DNA from: CAZHOV01 sp964534315
GTDB taxonomy: Bacteria > Bacteroidota > Bacteroidia > Chitinophagales > Saprospiraceae
Assembly: GCA_964534315.1 (NCBI GenBank)
Contig: CAZHOV010000005.1
Span: forward strand, 10,875 to 74,874
Length of the DNA stretch: 64,000 bases
Reading direction: 5' to 3'
The position numbers were made by a program, and so were the translations under genes. This document shows, one piece after another, positions 36,547 to 44,598 of the stretch. Every line of letters starts with the position of its first letter. The first letter of the stretch is position 1. Below the pieces are notes generated by a model. That model ran no database searches, was not told the origin of the DNA, and worked only from the letters and a program-made list of their open reading frames with translations.

Positions 36547-38136
36547 TTACGATTTCGACAAGTCTCGTCCGCCTTTGAGGTAATCCTGGTATTCTTCCAG
36601 TTGTTCCCATTTGCCGTCGACAGCGAGGCGGGCCTGTTCGGGCCAGGTGTCGGGGGTATGCATGCGGTAGCGATCGCCGGCTTCGGAGAGGATGATCTTC
36701 AGGTGTTCGACTTCGGCGTTGGCCAGGTCGGACCAATTATTCAGGCCAGCCATTTTGAGGAGTTGCTCGATCTTGGGGCCGATACCTTCCACGATTTTCA
36801 AGTCGCTAGGATCTTTGAGAACGGTTACCGCGACCGGTTCTTCCTTTTCTTCTTTAAAAAGTAATAGCTTTTTGGCCTGCCCCACCCAGTCGTCCCGCTC
36901 AATACGCCCGGGGAAGTAGCCGATAGCAGTAGTGACCTGGTTGATCAGGTCGTCATCAAACTGACTGATTTGCTCGTAGGTAAAAATTCCGATGGCGTTG
37001 AGCTTTTCCTCAATGAAGGGGCCGATCCCTTCGATCTTGGTGAGGTCATCCCGGTCTTCTACAGTAGCTACTTTTATTTTAGTACTAATTAGTCGTTCAA
37101 TCTCATTCCGGTCAGAACGAGCTTTTTGCAGAGCTTGCTCTTCTTCTGTTTCATCAATTACTCCGGCGGGGGAATTGGCAGGCTCTGAGGCTGAAAGCGG
37201 AGGATGCCGATGTTCATTGCGTTGCAACTCCTCCAGGGCTTGTTGCAAATGGGCATTCTCGAACGATAACTGCTCTACTTGTTGTCGGATAGCGGAGAGG
37301 TCTACCATTTGTCCTTCTAAATTCCGGAAAGAAGCGTGTTCGTTTTCCAGTTTTTGTAATTTGGCAGCAATGGCTTTGAGGCTACCACTTTCTTGTTCGA
37401 GTTTTAACAACTTATTATTAATGACTTGCAGGGTTTGATTTTCTTTTTCCAGCAAAGTTAATTTCTCTTGTAGCTTCTCCACCCCCTCAATTTCCATAGA
37501 TTCCAGCCGGATCTGATTGCTTTTCAAATCTTTATTTTCAGCTTGAAGCTGAACAACTTTTTCTTCTAATTGATCTAAATGTTCTTTTTCTTTTTCCAGC
37601 TCTTTAATTTTATTTTCCAACTGCTGGAGTTGCTCCTTAGTTTTTTCAGAAACCTCAGATTGTCGGCTTTCAGGTCTGACCGTTTCAGCTTCGTTAATAG
37701 CTTCTTTCAATTGATTTTGTTTGGCCTTCAAGCCTAAGATTTGATTATTCAGATCTTCGATTAAAGCAGCATCCGATTCCAGGCGGGTGTGGTATTTATC
37801 CAGCTGGTCATTGGCAGCATAGAGTTCTCCTTGAATAGCGCTTTTCTCCTCTTCCAGTTTCCTGAATTTGATCTGGGTCTCTTCCACTTGAATGTTGGCT
37901 TTTCTCAAATCTGCTTCCTTGAGTTCGAGCTGCTCTTTGGTACCTTCCAGGTCCGCCTTCAAAACCACTAGTTCTTGTTCCCGTTCTTCAAGTGCTTTTT
38001 TGGCTTTTTTCCCACCTCCTCTAAGCAACAGCCCGATCAATAAACCCAAAATGAATGCAATACCTAAAAAAACGAGAATAGCAATGCTGTCCTCACTATT
38101 AAGTTCTGTAAAAAGTTGAGAGAAAAAATTTTCCAT
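36547..38136 (-). CDS. Membrane-anchored coiled-coil protein with two helix-hairpin-helix domains
   Basis: A 529-residue protein: one N-terminal membrane helix (SIAILVFLGIAFILGLLIGLLL, about 18-39), a basic stop (GGGKKAKK), a long Glu/Lys/Leu coiled coil (about 45-330), and two related C-terminal HhH-like domains. Both carry the signature I(E/V)GIGP (DLTKIEGIGPFIEEKL at about 370 and DLKIVEGIGPKIEQLL at about 450). Such domains in L21-like and DUF4332-like proteins bind nucleic acid or proteins; here they would face the cytoplasm. Similar Bacteroidota proteins are often encoded beside OmpA-like proteins, as here (51-base gap). A link between membrane and nucleoid is possible but inferred. Confidence 0.75.
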   Translation of the reverse strand: MENFFSQLFTELNSEDSIAILVFLGIAFILGLLIGLLLRGGGKKAKKALEEREQELVVLKADLEGTKEQLELKEADLRKANIQVEETQIKFRKLEEEKSAIQGELYAANDQLDKYHTRLESDAALIEDLNNQILGLKAKQNQLKEAINEAETVRPESRQSEVSEKTKEQLQQLENKIKELEKEKEHLDQLEEKVVQLQAENKDLKSNQIRLESMEIEGVEKLQEKLTLLEKENQTLQVINNKLLKLEQESGSLKAIAAKLQKLENEHASFRNLEGQMVDLSAIRQQVEQLSFENAHLQQALEELQRNEHRHPPLSASEPANSPAGVIDETEEEQALQKARSDRNEIERLISTKIKVATVEDRDDLTKIEGIGPFIEEKLNAIGIFTYEQISQFDDDLINQVTTAIGYFPGRIERDDWVGQAKKLLLFKEEKEEPVAVTVLKDPSDLKIVEGIGPKIEQLLKMAGLNNWSDLANAEVEHLKIILSEAGDRYRMHTPDTWPEQARLAVDGKWEQLEEYQDYLKGGRDLSKS

Positions 38137-38187
38137 AATTTCTTTTTTGCTAAAATCTCTAATTCACAATATAGAAAAAATATTCAT

Positions 38188-39060
38188 TTACTCAATCCGA
38201 ATATTCACCCTTCTGTTTTTCTGCCTGTTCTCTTCAGAATTGTTCGGAAATGCCGGTTCGGATCGCCCTTTAGAATCTACTTTTATCTCGTTGGTAATCC
38301 CGAGGTCCTGAAAATACAACCGGGTATTTTTAGCCCTCCGTAACCCCAGGTCTTCATTAAAAGCATCTGAACCAATGCTATCCGTGTGGCCGATGATGGT
38401 CAATGTCTTGTCTTCGTTAAACTCCAGGTAAGTACTGACAGAATCCGCATAAGACCTAAACTGGGGCCCGGGATCAAATACGTCTGAATTGTATTCAAAA
38501 TTGGCATCGGTATAGGTCATATTCTCAAAAGTAAACTGCAGTTTTTGAAACTCTTCGGGCGTGTCATCCTCGGGCATATCAGACAGCAAAAAGCTTATGG
38601 GCTCTTCAGGCAGGGTTTCGCCCTGATACAGCTTGCCATCCAAAAAGATACGGTCTTCATCCACTCCTTCATTGATCAGCAAGTTACGGATCACCTCCGC
38701 CCTGGCCAAACCAATGTTCTCCTGAAAACTACCTGGTATGACCAGATTATTTTCGGTGGGTAAATAGCGACCTACAATTGTTAGTTGTTTGCCTGTTTCC
38801 TTTTTCAGATAATAAGCCAGTCGGTATAAAAAATCTTTATTTTGCTCGTTTAATTCAGGTTGCACACTATCCCTTCTAAATAAAAACTGATCCTGATTCT
38901 CGAAAACAGGTTCATCTCCGTCCATTACGTTTAAAGTCTGCGCCCGGATTTCCTCTTGTTCGCACAATTGCTTAATTTCACATACATAATAATATCTGGA
39001 AATCGCTGTCGTTACCAAAAACAACAGAAACAAAATGATAATCCAAAAAGATCTCCACAT
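38188..39060 (-). CDS. OmpA-family peptidoglycan-binding protein, membrane-anchored
   Basis: A 290-residue protein with an N-terminal membrane anchor (FWIIILFLLFLVTTAISRYYY). The C-terminal domain (about 180-290) is OmpA-like: the strand LTIIGHTDSIGSDAFNEDLGLRRAKNTR, the segment GRSEPAFPNNSEENRQKNRRVNI, and the typical NRRVNIRIE ending. These residues bind diaminopimelate of the cell wall in OmpA. An earlier stretch (LTIVGRYLP ... IGLARAEVIRNLLINEGV) looks like a second, degenerate copy lacking the key residues. It is the first gene of a two-gene unit with the coiled-coil/HhH protein and divergent from xerD. Confidence 0.82.
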   Translation of the reverse strand: MWRSFWIIILFLLFLVTTAISRYYYVCEIKQLCEQEEIRAQTLNVMDGDEPVFENQDQFLFRRDSVQPELNEQNKDFLYRLAYYLKKETGKQLTIVGRYLPTENNLVIPGSFQENIGLARAEVIRNLLINEGVDEDRIFLDGKLYQGETLPEEPISFLLSDMPEDDTPEEFQKLQFTFENMTYTDANFEYNSDVFDPGPQFRSYADSVSTYLEFNEDKTLTIIGHTDSIGSDAFNEDLGLRRAKNTRLYFQDLGITNEIKVDSKGRSEPAFPNNSEENRQKNRRVNIRIE

Positions 39061-39218
39061 AGATATTAAAATTTATGGGTTCTCTGACAAAAATTGTGGG
39101 AAATAGAATTTCAAAATAATATTCTTTTCAGCCACAAGAGCATTCAAAGATTATTATTTTTCATTCCACACAATTTGTCAAATAACGAGTTTATTTAAAC
39201 GTGTAAGTTAAGGAAATA

Positions 39219-40130
39219 ATGGTAAAATGGGAAAATGTCATCGAAAATTTTAAATCCTATTTATTGTTAGAAAGGGGGCTTTCTCCTCATTCTATTGAGG
39301 CTTACCTCAATGATGTCCAAAAACTCCATACGTATTTAACCATTCACAAAATAGAAAAAAAACCAACAGAAGTAGATTTCAATTTACTTTCTAATTTTAT
39401 TTTCTGGATCAATCAGCTCGGGCTGGATGCCCGCTCACAAGCCCGGATCATCTCTGGTATAAAAGCATTTTTCAGATTTCTACTTCTTGACGACTATATT
39501 GATACCGACCCTTCCGAATTGCTGGAAGGCCCCAAATTGAAAAGAAAAATTCCCGAAGTACTGACATTCGATGAAATTCAAAAAATCTTGCTGGCTATCG
39601 ACATGAGCCACCCACAGGGCCAGCGTAACCGGGCCATGCTGGAAACGCTCTACGCCTGTGGTCTGAGAGTAAGCGAACTGATCAATCTGCGGTTGTCCTT
39701 TCTATATCTCGATATCGGTTTTATCAAAGTAACCGGAAAAAACAATAAAGAGCGGCTGGTGCCCATAGGCGAAGCCGCCGTCAAACACATCCAACTCTAC
39801 ATCGAAGGTACCCGAAATACTATGCGAACCATCCAAAAGGGGGAAGAAGACCTCCTTTTTCTCAACCGCAGGGGTAAGCGACTGACACGGGTGATGGTCT
39901 TTTATGTCATCAAGGAACACGCAAAAGCCGCTGGCATCACCAAAACGGTGAGCCCACACACCTTTCGCCATTCGTTTGCCACCCACCTTATCGAAGGAGG
40001 GGCCGACCTCAAAGCCGTACAGGATATGCTCGGCCACGAATCCATCACCACTACCGAAATCTACACCCACCTGGATGCCGAATACCTCCGCGAAACCATC
40101 CGGCTTTTCCATCCGAGAAATAAAAAGTAA
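39219..40130 (+). CDS. xerD: Tyrosine recombinase XerD (chromosome dimer resolution)
   Basis: A 303-residue protein of standard XerC/D length. The N-terminal SAM-like DNA-binding domain (LERGLSPHSIEAYLNDVQKL) is followed by a catalytic domain with all expected residues: R150 (ACGLRVSEL), K174 (TGKNNKERL), H247 and R250 (SPHTFRHSFATHL), H273 (LGHESITTTEIYTH) and nucleophile Y282. It acts with a partner recombinase at dif to resolve chromosome dimers. Being a chromosomal gene between housekeeping genes, with no att sites or phage genes, it is not an integrase of a mobile element. XerC versus XerD cannot be settled completely; the LLxxRGLSxxSIxAYxxD start favours XerD. Confidence 0.88.
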   Translation: MVKWENVIENFKSYLLLERGLSPHSIEAYLNDVQKLHTYLTIHKIEKKPTEVDFNLLSNFIFWINQLGLDARSQARIISGIKAFFRFLLLDDYIDTDPSELLEGPKLKRKIPEVLTFDEIQKILLAIDMSHPQGQRNRAMLETLYACGLRVSELINLRLSFLYLDIGFIKVTGKNNKERLVPIGEAAVKHIQLYIEGTRNTMRTIQKGEEDLLFLNRRGKRLTRVMVFYVIKEHAKAAGITKTVSPHTFRHSFATHLIEGGADLKAVQDMLGHESITTTEIYTHLDAEYLRETIRLFHPRNKK

Positions 40131-40152
40131 TGTGGAATTCGCGGAAATTCAA

Positions 40153-40160
40153 CATCTTTG
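40153..40160 (+). promoter_or_regulatory. Possible -7 promoter element (CATCTTTG)
   Basis: Seven of eight bases match TAnnTTTG, 23 bases before the lipoprotein start. It could give the lipoprotein and lptB a promoter separate from xerD. No clear -33 element. Confidence 0.3.
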
Positions 40161-40182
40161 CACCATCTATTGAAATCAGCTT

Positions 40183-41871
40183 ATGCAAAACACTAAACGC
40201 TCTATTTCAGCTATTCCCGCAGCAATAATTTTATCCATTTTCATCCTGGCCGGTTGCGCAACCAAGTCTATGCCGACAGGTGGAGAAAAAGATACGCTGC
40301 CCCCACAGATAGACAGCGTAAAATCCACTCCAAACTATCAGGTGAATTTTGAGAAACAAAATATCGAAATCAGATTTGACGAGTGGATAGAAATCCGGGA
40401 TATATTTAATCAGGTGGTCATCTCACCGCCCCTGGAGTTTGAGCCAGAGATCAACCAAAAGGGGAGGGGGGTGAGATTTGAATTTGCTGCAGAAGAAGTA
40501 CTCCGCGAAAATGCCACCTACACTATAAACTTCGGAGATGCCATCAGAGATTATAATGAAGGAAATGTAGCTGAAAACCTCCGGTTTGTCTTCTCTACCG
40601 GCCCCTTCCTGGACTCGCTTACCGTCACCGGAAAAGTGGTCGACGCCTACACCCTGGAGCCCCTGGAGGATATCCTGGTTATGATGTACGACAACTACGC
40701 CGACTCTGTGGTGCGTACCAAACGTCCTTTTTATTTTTCCAAAACGGATGAATCCGGTCAGTTTACGATTAATAATGTCAAAAACGGCTACTTTAAATCT
40801 TTTGCCCTTAAAGACAACAACCTGAATTATCTATATGACCTTTCTGACGAAGCTATCGGATTCATTGATTCCCTTACATTAGTTTCCGACTCTTTAAGCA
40901 CATCCCTTTATTTTAAATTATTCCTCGAAAAGCCCCCTTTCCAACTGATGACAACCGAAGCGGACGAATATGGATTCCTGAAGCTGGGATTCAACCAATC
41001 GGCCGGAGCACTTACCTTTGACTACCAGGATATTGGTCAGCAAATATTCTCCAGCCAACAAAAAGACACCCTCAAAATATGGTACCACCAGCCAGCTGAT
41101 TCCTCCTGGAAGCTCTACCTTAACCTGGATACCCTCTTTCGGGATACCATAAAAGTAAAGGGTGTGGGCCGAAAAGCATTTCTGGAAGACAATACCATAC
41201 CGGTCCACGAAGCACCGTCTAAATCCCAACCCACTTTCAAGCCCTCGTCAATAGCATTTAACCACCCTATCTCCAAGATTGATACCGCATCCATCGCCCT
41301 TTTTGAAGACACCCTGACCAACCGGTTGGTGCCCACTATTCAAATCGACACCCTCAACCCTTTACAAGTTACGTTTACCTACAAATGGAAACCCGGAACG
41401 TCTTATCGCCTCGCTCTTTTTCCGGGAGCATTAACAGACTTTTACGGCCTGACCAACGATTCACTTGAATTCTCTTTTAAAACCCTCGCTCCAGACCAAT
41501 ACGGAACGTTGAACGTAGAAGTTTCTAATTTAAATCAAAACCAATATTACCTTTTTCAGCTACTCGATGAAAAAGAAAAAAATATAGAAGACCGTTGGAT
41601 CAAAGGCGACTCCTCGCTGGCGCTCACCTACAGGCTAATTCCTCCCGGTATATATAAAATTCGGGTCATCGAAGACTTAAATCAAAATAAAGAATGGGAC
41701 CCCGGCAATTACGACCTCAAGCAACCTCCTGAAAAAGTATACCTCAAAACGTTTGAAAATTTAAGGGCTAACTGGGAGCTCAGAGCGCTGGTAGACTGGA
41801 ATGAGGCAGCCCTTTTTAGCTCACCTCTCCGACAACAACCACTGAAGGAGCAACCTTCAAAAGAGGATTAA
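40183..41871 (+). CDS. Lipoprotein with N-terminal SbsA/Big_5-type Ig-like domain
   Basis: A 562-residue lipoprotein: signal sequence with lipobox LAGC (acylated Cys25), then ATKSMPTGGEKDTLPPQI, a start typical of a conserved Bacteroidota family. The first domain (about 38-145) is Ig-like (IEIRFDEWIEIRD, QVVISPPLEF, TYTINFGDAIRDYNEGN). A CNA-B-like region follows (VTGKVVDAYTLEPLEDILVMMYD, SKTDESGQFTINNVKNG). The C-terminal half is less distinctive beta structure. It should sit at the outer membrane. The neighbour lptB suggests an envelope-assembly link, but the family has no established function. Confidence 0.82.
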   Translation: MQNTKRSISAIPAAIILSIFILAGCATKSMPTGGEKDTLPPQIDSVKSTPNYQVNFEKQNIEIRFDEWIEIRDIFNQVVISPPLEFEPEINQKGRGVRFEFAAEEVLRENATYTINFGDAIRDYNEGNVAENLRFVFSTGPFLDSLTVTGKVVDAYTLEPLEDILVMMYDNYADSVVRTKRPFYFSKTDESGQFTINNVKNGYFKSFALKDNNLNYLYDLSDEAIGFIDSLTLVSDSLSTSLYFKLFLEKPPFQLMTTEADEYGFLKLGFNQSAGALTFDYQDIGQQIFSSQQKDTLKIWYHQPADSSWKLYLNLDTLFRDTIKVKGVGRKAFLEDNTIPVHEAPSKSQPTFKPSSIAFNHPISKIDTASIALFEDTLTNRLVPTIQIDTLNPLQVTFTYKWKPGTSYRLALFPGALTDFYGLTNDSLEFSFKTLAPDQYGTLNVEVSNLNQNQYYLFQLLDEKEKNIEDRWIKGDSSLALTYRLIPPGIYKIRVIEDLNQNKEWDPGNYDLKQPPEKVYLKTFENLRANWELRALVDWNEAALFSSPLRQQPLKEQPSKED

Positions 41872-41892
41872 CCATCTTCTACTCTAAAACAT

Positions 41893-41900
41893 TACCTTTG
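41893..41900 (+). promoter_or_regulatory. -7 promoter element (TACCTTTG) upstream of lptB
   Basis: A perfect TAnnTTTG match 20 bases before the lptB start, in the 49-base gap after the lipoprotein gene. It suggests lptB has its own promoter with a very short leader. A -33 TTG is not evident. Confidence 0.5.
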
Positions 41901-41920
41901 CAAGATAAAACGGATGTGAA

Positions 41921-42676
41921 ATGCAGTTGAGAACAGAAAATTTAGTAAAGATCTACGGCAGGCGTAAAGTTGTCAGCGATGTCAGCCTCGAAGTAAACCA
42001 AGGCGAGATCGTCGGTCTACTCGGGCCTAATGGCGCAGGAAAAACAACTACTTTCTACATGGTCGTTGGCTTTATCAAACCGAATGAAGGGCTGGTTTAT
42101 CTCGATAATAGAGATATTACCAACCTGCCAATGTATAAAAGAGCCCAAAATGGTATTGGTTATCTTCCTCAGGAACCTTCTGTTTTCAGAAAATTAAGCG
42201 TAGAAGATAATATTAAAGCTGTCCTGGAAATGACCAAACTCAGCAAGGCCGAACAAAATGAACGCCTGGAAAGCCTGATCGACGAGTTTACGCTCCATAA
42301 AGTCAGGAAAAGTAAGGGAGATACGCTCTCCGGCGGAGAACGTAGACGAACGGAAATAGCCCGTGCTCTGGCAACTAAGCCCAACTTCATCCTCCTCGAC
42401 GAGCCTTTCGCGGGTATCGACCCCATCGCGGTAGAGGATATCCAATATATCGTGGCCAAATTAAAAACAAAGAATATCGGCATCCTGATCACTGACCATA
42501 ACGTTCAAGAAACCCTGTCTATCACAGACAGAGCCTACCTGATGTTTGAAGGAAGCATCCTCAAATCAGGAACAGCAGAAGAACTGGCCGCCGACGAAAT
42601 GGTACGAAAAGTCTACCTAGGTAAACATTTTGAATTGAAACGAAAAATAATCGACCTGGATAGAGAGGGGGAATGA
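41921..42676 (+). CDS. lptB: LPS-export ABC transporter ATPase LptB
   Basis: A 251-residue ABC ATPase with Walker A GPNGAGKTT (about 35-43), Q-loop region YLPQEPSVFRKL, signature LSGGERRRTEIARAL (136-150), Walker B FILLDEPFAGIDP (156-168) and the switch His193 (TDHNV). The coupling-region wording and the SILKSGTAEELAAD stretch are typical of LptB rather than other ABC ATPases. It powers LptFG to pull lipopolysaccharide from the inner membrane toward the cell surface. The lptF/lptG and lptA/lptC genes are not next to it, as is common in Bacteroidota. The stop lies at the edge of a tandem-repeat array. Confidence 0.92.
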   Translation: MQLRTENLVKIYGRRKVVSDVSLEVNQGEIVGLLGPNGAGKTTTFYMVVGFIKPNEGLVYLDNRDITNLPMYKRAQNGIGYLPQEPSVFRKLSVEDNIKAVLEMTKLSKAEQNERLESLIDEFTLHKVRKSKGDTLSGGERRRTEIARALATKPNFILLDEPFAGIDPIAVEDIQYIVAKLKTKNIGILITDHNVQETLSITDRAYLMFEGSILKSGTAEELAADEMVRKVYLGKHFELKRKIIDLDREGE

Positions 42677-42840
42677 GCAATGTGCAATGTGCAATGAATA
42701 ATGAATAATGAATAATGAATAATGAATAATGGATAATGGAGGACGACTTAACGACTTAACGAAAATTTAACTATTAACTACTAATTATTCATTATTAACT
42801 ACTAATTATTCATTATTAACTATTAATTATTAATTATTAG
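42671..42840. repeat. Composite intergenic repeat containing an inverted copy of the 39-base core
   Basis: After the lptB stop come GAGCAATGTGCAATG and six or so GAATAAT heptamers (42695-42740). Then the core at about 42733-42771 (CGACTTAACGACTTAACG and AAAATTTAACT), the reverse complement of the core near 34016 with 3 mismatches in 39, and after it TAACTAC/TAATTATTCATTAT arrays. It fills the whole gap between lptB and the small lipoprotein gene. Confidence 0.85.
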
Positions 42841-42856
42841 GTGTTTTCGGGATAAA

Positions 42857-43129
42857 ATGAAAAAAAAACTCAAATATCTTCTACTTTCAATTTTAGTTTC
42901 CTTTCTTTTTTCGTGTAGCCAAATAGATGAAAAAAAAGAAAGCGAACGGAGGCTATTAGTAGATTCTATTGTGCAGGTGCGGATAGATACATTGACGCCG
43001 GTATTGGACAGTCTGTGCGCTATTGAAATCGAGGGGAAACTCCAAAAAACAGTAGATTCTATCATACAGGAACGATTGAAAAAAATTGAACGAACCCTCC
43101 GGGAAAAAAGAAAAAAAATCAATCAATGA
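42857..43129 (+). CDS. Small lipoprotein of unknown function
   Basis: A 90-residue protein with a lipoprotein signal peptide (KKLKYLLLSILVSFLFSC, acylated Cys20) and a charged, helix-prone tail (VDSIVQVRIDTLTPVLDSL, KKIERTLREKRKKINQ). Its stop overlaps the start of the next gene (ATGA, 43126-43129), which indicates translational coupling. No family is recognised. Confidence 0.7.
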   Translation: MKKKLKYLLLSILVSFLFSCSQIDEKKESERRLLVDSIVQVRIDTLTPVLDSLCAIEIEGKLQKTVDSIIQERLKKIERTLREKRKKINQ

Positions 43130-43533
43130 ATAAAAAAGCAACAAATGCATTCTTACTCCTTTGCTGCTTTTGTTTTTTACTTTTCTCCTTTCAAAAAGAA
43201 AATGATAAAGTAAAAAAAGCGGTAGAAGAAGCATTGACAGAATTCAAAAAGAAAAAAGCCAAGGAATGTCATGCTAAACTATTGAAACAGGCTTCTACTA
43301 TTGCTGATTCAGTAATGCTAGATATAGCCAAGCTGTCTAAAAGAGACTCTTCCAAAAGAATACGAATTCCCCGCAAACCGAATGCCCCCAAAATCCGAAC
43401 GGTTGATGACACCTCGCCTATCGAACCCTTATGGCCCATCCTCGATTCCCTCTATTTCGATTCGTTATTTAGAGACTCTATCAAGCTGGATTCCATAGGA
43501 AGAGATTCCCTTTCAAGAGACACAACAAAGTAA
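43126..43533 (+). CDS. Small exported protein of unknown function
   Basis: A 135-residue protein with a signal-like N-terminus (NAFLLLCCFCFLLFSFQ), a Lys/Glu-rich helix (KVKKAVEEALTEFKKKKAKE) and a C-terminal Asp/Ser-rich repeat (DSLYFDSLFRDSIKLDSIG, GRDSLSRD). The start overlaps the preceding lipoprotein gene, and the O-methyltransferase follows after 12 bases, so the three form one transcription unit. Function unknown. Confidence 0.65.
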   Translation: MNKKATNAFLLLCCFCFLLFSFQKENDKVKKAVEEALTEFKKKKAKECHAKLLKQASTIADSVMLDIAKLSKRDSSKRIRIPRKPNAPKIRTVDDTSPIEPLWPILDSLYFDSLFRDSIKLDSIGRDSLSRDTTK

Positions 43534-43545
43534 AATTACTCAACC

Positions 43546-44181
43546 ATGAATTTCTCTTTAAAAAAGCTAACCAATTATTGCTTAGACCATTCTACGCCCC
43601 CTGTTGATCTCCTCAACAACCTGGACCGTGAAACTCATTTGAAGACGCTCGCGCCCCAAATGATCGCCGGCCCGCTTCAAGGTCAGTTGTTGCGCTTCCT
43701 AAGCCTGATGATACAACCAGACAGGGTGCTTGAAATCGGAACATTTACGGGATATGCCACCTTATGCCTGGCGGCAGGGCTAAAACCCAAAGGGAAACTG
43801 ATCACGGTGGAAGCCAACGAAGAGCTGGAATACCTCGCTCAAAAATACATTAAGCAGTCTGACCAGGCTTCCCAAATCGAACAGATCATCGGCGATGCAA
43901 AATCGATCATCCCAACCCTTGAAGGTCCTTTTGACTTGGTCTTCATCGACGCCGGTAAAATGGATTATGCCCTGTACTACAACCTCGTCTTTGAAAAAGT
44001 CCGCCCAGGCGGATTCCTGATCGCTGACAATGTCCTCTGGAGTGGTAAAGTCACCCAACAAGAACACGATAGAGATACTCAAATTCTCCACGCGTTTAAT
44101 GAAAAGATCCAACAAGACCCCAGAGTCGAAAACCTCATGCTCCCTATCAGAGACGGCATTCTGCTGATCAGGAAGCTGTAG
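43546..44181 (+). CDS. SAM-dependent O-methyltransferase (family 3, TrmR/COMT-like)
   Basis: A 211-residue class I methyltransferase: SAM motif LEIGTFTGYATLCLA (about 65-79), acidic ribose-binding residue in ITVEANEELE, metal-binding motif FIDAGKMDYALYY, and IADNVLWSGKV. This is the pattern of the cation-dependent O-methyltransferase family 3, which includes bacterial TrmR (5-hydroxyuridine tRNA methylation) and caffeoyl-CoA methyltransferases. TrmR activity is a reasonable guess, but small catechol substrates are also possible. It is the last gene of a three-gene unit. Confidence 0.85.
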   Translation: MNFSLKKLTNYCLDHSTPPVDLLNNLDRETHLKTLAPQMIAGPLQGQLLRFLSLMIQPDRVLEIGTFTGYATLCLAAGLKPKGKLITVEANEELEYLAQKYIKQSDQASQIEQIIGDAKSIIPTLEGPFDLVFIDAGKMDYALYYNLVFEKVRPGGFLIADNVLWSGKVTQQEHDRDTQILHAFNEKIQQDPRVENLMLPIRDGILLIRKL

Positions 44182-44598
44182 ATAATTTATCCGACTAATA
44201 GGCTGTCTTGTAAGTCTATAAGCCATCCATAAATAAACAAACGCAACCGATTCTTGTAAATAAAAGAAAGAGGCCTTAAAAAATAAAGCCTCTTTCAGCA
44301 TAGTGTAATGTTGGGGTCAGGTGCTTATTTGTGGGTTAGACAAAAAAACATACAAATATAGGGACGAAGGAATTTCCTTCATCAACTTCTTCTGAATAGT
44401 CTTTGTGTAAATCGGGAACGATAAGTGAAGATCGTTCTAGTTTCTAGTTCACCAATCAGTTTTTGGAAAGCTCTTATCGGGGGGATAATTTTTTCTTCCA
44501 ATTATGTAGACTTTGGTTTTAGAAAAAGGTCACAATTTGTCCGATAATTACTACAATTTTTATAAATTCAATAATTATACCAAAGTTGAAGATGCGTT
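44182..44598. other. Intergenic spacer with one hairpin
   Basis: About 400 AT-rich bases with no gene apparent on either strand. The only clear structure is the hairpin at 44266-44296. No promoter consensus was found upstream of the AGMO-like gene. Confidence 0.5.
44266..44296. terminator. Hairpin downstream of the O-methyltransferase
   Basis: A perfect 9-bp stem (GAAAGAGGC / GCCTCTTTC) with a 13-base A-rich loop. The better T tract is on the minus strand (TTTTATTTA). It lies 85 bases after the methyltransferase stop and is the likely end of that transcript. Confidence 0.45.

Noticed and set aside
36992..37438. Plus-strand ORF of 148 residues
   Set aside because: Antisense to the coiled-coil gene; its Ser/Cys-rich make-up follows from the Glu/Lys/Leu codons opposite.
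39219..40130. Tyrosine recombinase as a phage or transposon integrase
   Set aside because: Length, motifs and housekeeping neighbours fit XerD; no att repeats, tRNA target or phage genes are nearby.
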